Shown here one piece after another: positions 6,252 through 10,530 of a stretch of DNA of 10,530 bases. Source of the DNA: UBA6244 sp041582875 (GTDB lineage Bacteria; Bacteroidota; Bacteroidia; Bacteroidales; F082); assembly GCA_041582875.1 (NCBI GenBank), contig JBFHGX010000135.1:1-10530 (forward strand), written 5' to 3'. The notes below the pieces were generated by a model. It saw only the letters and a list, made by a program, of their open reading frames with translations. It did not search any database and was not told the DNA's origin. The position numbers and the translations under genes were made by a program. Position 1 is the stretch's first letter, and each line of letters begins with the position of its first letter.

Positions 6252-8009
6252 TTAATGCGCGCTCCCTATAACTTTTAATTTATCACCAGTTTGTTTGATG
6301 ATGAGTTTATAGGTTTCCGGGCTATAACCGGGTTGACTTACTTCAGGAGCTACATATATATACCCTTCTGGGACTTCCTTTTTGGTTTTGATGTTACCGT
6401 CCATGTATTTCATGAAAAGGTATTGGTATAAATCTTTCCATATATTGAACACGTCGGCTCCTACACCACAAGAATAGTTTGTCAGGTAGGCGATGGCAGC
6501 ATCTCTGTCTTTTTCTATCAGTGCCAATGCACCCGCGTCTACAGCAGGAGTCATGCTGATAAAACTGTTTTCCAGATCGTCCTGAACAGTTTGAATTTCA
6601 GGATGAATGACATTGTAGCGTGTGTAAGCAAAATTTTGAACCTGGTTGAAAATCCAAAAACCAGAAGTTTCTGACCATTCCATCATTGATCCATTACCGA
6701 CTTCGTAATTCACAGGAATTTTAGTCATACTGGTATACATAGGCATGTAAACAGATCCAGAGGCATCGTCAACACCCCACCAGATTATACCACCAATGGC
6801 ATCAGGTAACCAGCTTCTGGACTGGGTTATAAATGAAAATCCGGTTTGTTGGGTAGCGGTGGCACGCTCGTTACAATAAGCAACTCCATCAACTTCCCAA
6901 GTAAGTGGACGCCAGCGGTAAGGAACAGCATAAGGTCCGGCTCCAATATCCATGCTCATGTCTAATTCAGTGTTTTCCAAATGGTCACGCATAAAATTCA
7001 TCATATCACGTGGACTAACTTTAGCATCGGGTTTAACCCATAAAGGCATGCGGTTGGTGGCGTAGTGATTTGGATTGGCTTTGCCATCAGCAAATTTATC
7101 GTGGTGCTCAATTTCGCCTTTTACATAATCCCAGTATTTGTCCATTCCGCCGGTTACTTTGTTGAACATACTCCAAACGCGGATTTCGCAAAAACGGGCA
7201 CCACCAAATGAAACAGGAGCATAAGTGTCACTAAACGAAAAATCTTTGTCGTCACCGGTATACCAGCCCTTGTTACGTGCAAACGAAACAACATCGGCAG
7301 CGTACACGCATTCAATTTCGGGATTGTTAATTTTATCCATTTCGTTGGAAGAAATGGCATTCTTTTTTAAAGTTTGTGGAAAAGTAGTGATACGTGCCTG
7401 ATTGGCATGTCCTGAAACATAGCCATCTGGAATTTTTAATGCTACCCATACAGCACCTTTTTCACCTTCACCTTTGCCAATCATTTCCAAAATCCAAACT
7501 TCGTTTTCATCAGCAATAGAAAAAGATTCACCTGAGCTGGCATAACCATAATCGGCGACCAATCCGGCCATAATTTTAATGGCTTCGCGAGCATTGGTAG
7601 CACGTTGTAAGGTGATGTAAATAAGGCTTCCGTAATCAACAATGGCACCGGGCTGAGTAGCCAGTTCTTCACGACCACCATAAGTGGTTTCGCCTATGGC
7701 CACCTGATGTTCATTCATGTTTCCAACCACATTGTAGGTTTGTAATGCCTGTTGAATTTCTCCCAAGTATTTTCCTGTATCCCATTCGTAAACGCTCAAC
7801 ATGGTGCCAATGGGGTAAGTAGCGGCAGGCCAGTGGTACAACTCTCCGTACAATACGTGAGAGTCGGCAGCATACGAAATCATGGTCGATCCATCAGTGG
7901 AAGCGCCTTTGGTTATCAGGTAATTGGTACAGGCTGAAGCGTTGTTGGCAAAGCCGAACAACAGCAAGAAGGCCATCATCAGGCCAACAGTTTTCTGTTT
8001 CATGTTCAT
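6252..8009 (-). CDS. Secreted C69-family dipeptidase (Ntn hydrolase), paralog 2
   Basis: Encodes 585 residues from ATG 8009. An upstream in-frame TTG at 8033 would fall at or before the predicted transcript start and is rejected; ATG 8003 is also possible. The signal peptide MNMKQKT plus a hydrophobic core ends with the signal-peptidase I motif ASA, followed at once by Cys27 in CTNYLITKGASTDGS, the C69 nucleophile segment. Family motifs follow: NEHQVAIGETTYGGREEL (99-116), GESFSIADENEVWILEMIG (160-178) and HANQARITTFP (201-211). It exceeds paralog 1 mainly through insertions at about 210-300 and a C-terminal extension rich in Pro and Tyr (PEGYIYVAPE). It has its own promoter and a strong terminator, so it is probably monocistronic. 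Role: extracytoplasmic dipeptide hydrolysis; the specificity cannot be read from sequence. Confidence 0.93.
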   Translation of the reverse strand: MNMKQKTVGLMMAFLLLFGFANNASACTNYLITKGASTDGSTMISYAADSHVLYGELYHWPAATYPIGTMLSVYEWDTGKYLGEIQQALQTYNVVGNMNEHQVAIGETTYGGREELATQPGAIVDYGSLIYITLQRATNAREAIKIMAGLVADYGYASSGESFSIADENEVWILEMIGKGEGEKGAVWVALKIPDGYVSGHANQARITTFPQTLKKNAISSNEMDKINNPEIECVYAADVVSFARNKGWYTGDDKDFSFSDTYAPVSFGGARFCEIRVWSMFNKVTGGMDKYWDYVKGEIEHHDKFADGKANPNHYATNRMPLWVKPDAKVSPRDMMNFMRDHLENTELDMSMDIGAGPYAVPYRWRPLTWEVDGVAYCNERATATQQTGFSFITQSRSWLPDAIGGIIWWGVDDASGSVYMPMYTSMTKIPVNYEVGNGSMMEWSETSGFWIFNQVQNFAYTRYNVIHPEIQTVQDDLENSFISMTPAVDAGALALIEKDRDAAIAYLTNYSCGVGADVFNIWKDLYQYLFMKYMDGNIKTKKEVPEGYIYVAPEVSQPGYSPETYKLIIKQTGDKLKVIGSAH

Positions 8010-8040
8010 ATTTTTATGTTCATTAATTTGCAATAGTTCA

Positions 8041-8048
8041 CAAAAGTA
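8041..8048 (-). promoter_or_regulatory. Bacteroidota-type -7 box for dipeptidase paralog 2
   Basis: The minus strand reads TACTTTTG, a full match to TAnnTTTG. The -33 region is T-rich but shows TTT in place of a well-spaced TTG. A start about 7 bases downstream would give a leader of roughly 25 bases before ATG 8009, which supports that start over the upstream TTG codon. No terminator is seen between ribF (ends 8117) and this box, so some read-through from ribF is possible. Confidence 0.5.
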
Positions 8049-8116
8049 GCAGAAAAATCCAAATAGAAAGCCAGCGAAATAGCGCAGTTTACCATTGGTT
8101 TAATCGGGTATATAAT

Positions 8117-9040
8117 TTACAAAAGTGTCATGGCCATGATCTTATCTTTGGCCAATTGCGTTTTTAGAGCTTCGAGGTTTTCAAATTTTTTCTCATCCCG
8201 CATACGATCCACAAAGGTGATCGTAATTTCTTGACCATAAATTCGTTGGTCGAAATTAAAAATATTCACTTCGATGGTTAATTCGCCATGATCTACGGTT
8301 GGCCTAAAACCAATGTTGCTCATCCCTTTGTAAAGAACACCTGCGTACATAACACGACAAGCATATACGCCTCCTGCGGCAATTAGTTTGTATTGGTCAG
8401 CCACTTCAATATTAGCCGTAGGAAAACCCAGATCACGGCCTATAGATTTACCCTTTACCACCAATCCTGTAATGGAATATTCGTGTCCGAGCATGAGGTT
8501 GGCTTCTTTTACATTTCCTTTTTTGAGAAGGTTTCTGATCTTGGTTGAACTCACCGTTTTGCCATCAATGCTTTGGGCTTCCACCATATCAACCTCGAAA
8601 TCAAACTCGCTACCCAGTTTTTTGAGCAATCGAATACTGCCTTCCCGGTCTTTACCAAAATGATGGTCGTAACCTATAATCAGCGCTTTAGGTTTTATTT
8701 TATCTACAACAAGGTTCCTGATAAAATCTTCTGATGAAGTAGCAGCAAATTCTTTGGTGAACTCCACCACGATCAAATGATCGATTCCTGCTTCTTCGAT
8801 GTCCTGAATTTTACGTTCCTGGGTTTTAATAAAGCGCAACTCAGTATTGTTTGGGTCGAGTACTATGCGGGGATGTGGATGAAAGGTAATGACGACTGTT
8901 TCGCCATTGTATTTTTGGGCATCTGATTTCATTCGGTCAAAAATGGCTCGATGACCCAAGTGTACTCCATCAAAAGTTCCGATGGTAACAATGTGGTTAT
9001 TTACAGGTTTAAAATCAGCGATACAGGTATAAATCTTCAT
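8117..9040 (-). CDS. ribF: Bifunctional riboflavin kinase/FMN adenylyltransferase RibF
   Basis: Encodes 307 residues, typical for prokaryotic FAD synthetases that convert riboflavin to FMN and then FAD in the cytoplasm. The N-terminal adenylyltransferase domain (about 1-175) has the nucleotidyltransferase motifs GTFDGVHLGHR (21-31), FHPHP (53-57), GYDHHFGKDREG (123-134) and the SSTKIR site (164-169). The C-terminal kinase domain (about 185-305) has GRDLGFPTAN (201-210), part of the ATP/flavin site, and NIGFRPTV further on. The ATG lies three bases after the asd stop (TAG CCC ATG), so both are translated from one transcript. The pairing joins FAD and aspartate-family biosynthesis with no obvious metabolic link. 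Confidence 0.97.
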   Translation of the reverse strand: MKIYTCIADFKPVNNHIVTIGTFDGVHLGHRAIFDRMKSDAQKYNGETVVITFHPHPRIVLDPNNTELRFIKTQERKIQDIEEAGIDHLIVVEFTKEFAATSSEDFIRNLVVDKIKPKALIIGYDHHFGKDREGSIRLLKKLGSEFDFEVDMVEAQSIDGKTVSSTKIRNLLKKGNVKEANLMLGHEYSITGLVVKGKSIGRDLGFPTANIEVADQYKLIAAGGVYACRVMYAGVLYKGMSNIGFRPTVDHGELTIEVNIFNFDQRIYGQEITITFVDRMRDEKKFENLEALKTQLAKDKIMAMTLL

Positions 9041-9043
9041 GGG

Positions 9044-10030
9044 CTAAACCAGTTTTTTCGATAGCAAATATTCTGCAATTTGAACGGCATTGGTGGCCGC
9101 TCCTTTACGGAGATTATCAGAAACGACCCATAGATTCAAACTGTTTTTTTGTGATGCATCCCTACGGATTCTTCCCACAAATACCTCATCTTTTCCTTCT
9201 GCCAGAATGGGCATGGGATAAAAGTTGGCTTCAGGGAAATCAAAAACGACCACTCCCGGCATGGTTCCAAGCAGGCGTTTTACTTCAAAAAGTGTGAAAT
9301 CGGTTTCAAATTCAATATTGACAGCTTCTGAGTGCCCACCTACTACCGGAACCCTAACTACAGTTGAGGTAAGGTTGATGGATGGATCCAGAATTTTTTT
9401 TGTTTCGTTCGTCAGTTTTATTTCTTCAGAGGTGTTTCCATCTGCATCAAAATCACCAGCATGGGGCAATACGTTCAAATCAATTTGATGGGGATAAAAC
9501 TTCTCGTGAGGCTGTCCCTTACGTTCTTGCATTAGCTGATCAATTCCTTTTTTTCCGCTACCGGAAACCGATTGATAGGTGCTTACAACCACGCGTTTGA
9601 TGCCATATTTGCGATGCAATGGGGCTAAGGCCATTACCAATTGAATGGTTGAACAGTTGGGATTGGCAATAATATGGTCATCGGCATTGAGCACATGTCC
9701 GTTGACTTCGGGTACCACAAGCGGAATGTTTTCCTGCATGCGCCAGGCCGATGAGTTGTCGATAACTTTGGCTCCATAGGCTTCAAATTTTGGAGCAAGT
9801 TCCAGAGAGGTCGTTCCACCGGCTGAAAAAAGAACGATTTCAGGTTTTTTCAAAAGAGCTTCATCAGCCGATATTACCAAAACCTCTTTCCCTTTAAACC
9901 AAACTTTTTCACCAACCGATCTGGTCGAAGCCACGGCCAATAGCTCATCCACAGGAAAATTTCTTGATTCAAGCACTTTCAACATTTCACGACCCACAAG
10001 TCCGGTGGCTCCTACAACGGCTAATTTCAT
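9044..10030 (-). CDS. asd: Aspartate-semialdehyde dehydrogenase
   Basis: Encodes 328 residues from ATG 10030 (MKLAVVGATGLVG); an in-frame TTG three codons earlier (10039) is less likely, since the family normally starts at the Rossmann strand. The enzyme makes aspartate semialdehyde from aspartyl phosphate with NADPH, supplying lysine/diaminopimelate, threonine and methionine. Visible motifs: NADP-binding GATGLVG (7-13), SAGG (69-72), catalytic Cys126 in NPNCSTIQ, SGSGKKG (156-162), and Arg226 and His233 in RVPVVGGHSEA for substrate binding and acid-base catalysis. All key residues are present. It is the first gene of the asd-ribF pair. Its control region is shared with the divergent gene at 10175. 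Confidence 0.97.
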   Translation of the reverse strand: MKLAVVGATGLVGREMLKVLESRNFPVDELLAVASTRSVGEKVWFKGKEVLVISADEALLKKPEIVLFSAGGTTSLELAPKFEAYGAKVIDNSSAWRMQENIPLVVPEVNGHVLNADDHIIANPNCSTIQLVMALAPLHRKYGIKRVVVSTYQSVSGSGKKGIDQLMQERKGQPHEKFYPHQIDLNVLPHAGDFDADGNTSEEIKLTNETKKILDPSINLTSTVVRVPVVGGHSEAVNIEFETDFTLFEVKRLLGTMPGVVVFDFPEANFYPMPILAEGKDEVFVGRIRRDASQKNSLNLWVVSDNLRKGAATNAVQIAEYLLSKKLV

Positions 10031-10082
10031 ATCATTCAACTTTACTCAGGTAAACCTGGATTACAAGTAACAACTTTCATTT

Positions 10083-10139
10083 TAAATGTACAATTATTAC
10101 TTTGAGAAGTATTGCTTTTACCACAATTTTGTACATTTA
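10083..10139. repeat. 11-bp inverted repeat in the divergent asd control region
   Basis: TAAATGTACAA (10083-10093) and TTGTACATTTA (10129-10139) are perfect reverse complements with 35 bases between them. Each arm contains the palindrome TGTACA. The arms lie 53 bases before the asd ATG and 36 bases before the ATG at 10175, near where each transcript would begin. The repeat could be a paired operator, or a matched -7/initiation region for divergent promoters. The regulator is unknown. Confidence 0.6.
10102..10131 (+). promoter_or_regulatory. Probable promoter for the partial secreted-protein gene
   Basis: TTG (10102-10104) and CAATTTTG (10124-10131) are spaced 19 bases, matching the TTG/TAnnTTTG consensus except for the first T of the -7 box. 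Initiation near 10138 would give a leader of about 37 bases. The -7 box runs into the right arm of the 11-bp inverted repeat. On the other strand only a weak -7-like AATAATTG precedes the left arm for asd. Confidence 0.45.
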
Positions 10140-10174
10140 CCTACCCAAAAATAGTTTCGCAAAAATATCAAAAA

Positions 10175-10530
10175 ATGAAACATCTATTTTTTTTCCTGCT
10201 ATGGTTTCCTGTTCTGGTTTTTGCTCAGGTGTCCGACGATTTCTCGGATGGTAATTTTACAGAAAATCCTGTCTGGACAGGTGACCAGAATAAGTTCATT
10301 ATAAACGACAATTTTCAGTTGCAGTTGCTGGATACAGCAGCCGGAATGGCCCAACTTTCTACAGCTAACCTTCAAACGGGCGAAACCGAATGGAGATGCT
10401 TTATTCGGCTGGCATTCAGTCCTTCTTCCAACAATCATGCACGATTTTATTTGATGAGCAATGAGCAAGATCTACTGCTTCCAATGCAAGGTTATTATTT
10501 GCAGTTGGGCGAATCGGGTGGGAGTGATGC
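10175..10530 (+). CDS. Secreted protein, N-terminal part only; resembles lamin-tail-domain proteins
   Basis: The frame stays open for 118 codons to the window edge. It begins with a clear signal peptide: MKHL, a Phe/Leu-rich core and a signal-peptidase I site at VFAQ, followed by VSDDFSDGNF. The exported part is beta-rich and contains NPVWTGD (about 32-38), QLQLLDTA, LSTANL, EWRCFIRLAFSP and YYLQLGESG. This opening (DDFSDG...NPVWTGD...LQL...WRC) resembles the laminin-G-like N-terminal region of large Bacteroidota surface proteins that carry lamin-tail domains and often a C-terminal sorting domain. Neither later domain can be seen here, so the family call is tentative. An eight-T run (10187-10194) in the signal-peptide codons leaves the frame intact. 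Confidence 0.7.
   Translation, partial: MKHLFFFLLWFPVLVFAQVSDDFSDGNFTENPVWTGDQNKFIINDNFQLQLLDTAAGMAQLSTANLQTGETEWRCFIRLAFSPSSNNHARFYLMSNEQDLLLPMQGYYLQLGESGGSD

Noticed and set aside
8010..8033. Upstream TTG start for dipeptidase paralog 2 (8033), with similar TTG starts for asd (10039) and the antitoxin (6143).
   Set aside because: In each case an ATG close downstream gives the expected family N-terminus, and for the dipeptidase the predicted transcript begins at about the TTG.
10187..10194. Eight-T homopolymer in the signal-peptide codons of the partial gene, considered as a phase-variation tract.
   Set aside because: Phe-rich signal peptides naturally give such runs in AT-rich genomes, and eight bases is short for efficient slippage; the frame is open here.

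Overview
The window reads as a chromosomal core region of a Bacteroidota bacterium, most like Bacteroidales/Marinilabiliales. The evidence is the purH-mreBCD order, a DUF4369/thioredoxin-fold lipoprotein, large secreted C69-family dipeptidases, promoter-like TAnnTTTG boxes in place of sigma-70 hexamers, A-rich leaders without Shine-Dalgarno sequences, and a moderately AT-rich composition. The species cannot be named from the sequence alone.

Left arm, + strand (1-3715): the last 11 codons of purH, then mreB, mreC and mreD, which encode the cell-shape and cell-wall elongation scaffold. They are tightly packed, and mreC/mreD overlap by one base. The mrdA (PBP2) and rodA genes that usually follow mreD in this phylum are absent. 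Instead there is a 105-base gap with its own promoter (TTG-N18-TAGCTTTG) and a lipoprotein with an extracytoplasmic thiol-disulfide oxidoreductase domain (WCSPC). A strong intrinsic terminator at 3683-3715 closes this arm.

Middle, - strand (3719-8048): two paralogous secreted C69 dipeptidases (3719-5308 and 6252-8009) lie on either side of a small accessory insert. In transcription order the insert holds a type II antitoxin (6110-5874), the 43-residue N-terminal stub of its ParE/RelE-type toxin (5892-5761), and a four-helix membrane protein of unknown function (5764-5345). The stub overlaps the antitoxin by 19 bases, and its TGA overlaps the ATG of the membrane-protein gene. In both dipeptidases the predicted catalytic cysteine is exactly the residue after the signal-peptide cleavage site, so export itself would produce the N-terminal nucleophile. 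A symmetric terminator at 6200-6231 separates the downstream dipeptidase group from the upstream dipeptidase.

Right arm: asd (aspartate-semialdehyde dehydrogenase) and ribF (FAD synthetase/riboflavin kinase) form a two-gene - strand operon with three bases between them. A 144-base divergent intergenic region carries an 11-bp inverted repeat and separates asd from a + strand secreted protein cut off by the window end, which resembles the N-terminus of Bacteroidota lamin-tail-domain proteins.

No tRNA, rRNA, CRISPR array, insertion sequence or phage genes were seen, and no stretch over 300 bases lacks a gene. Most of the window is ordinary housekeeping content. The most unusual items are the decayed toxin-antitoxin module between the two peptidase paralogs, the signal-peptide/nucleophile coincidence, and the palindromic asd control region. 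I do not see a convincing new multi-gene system.
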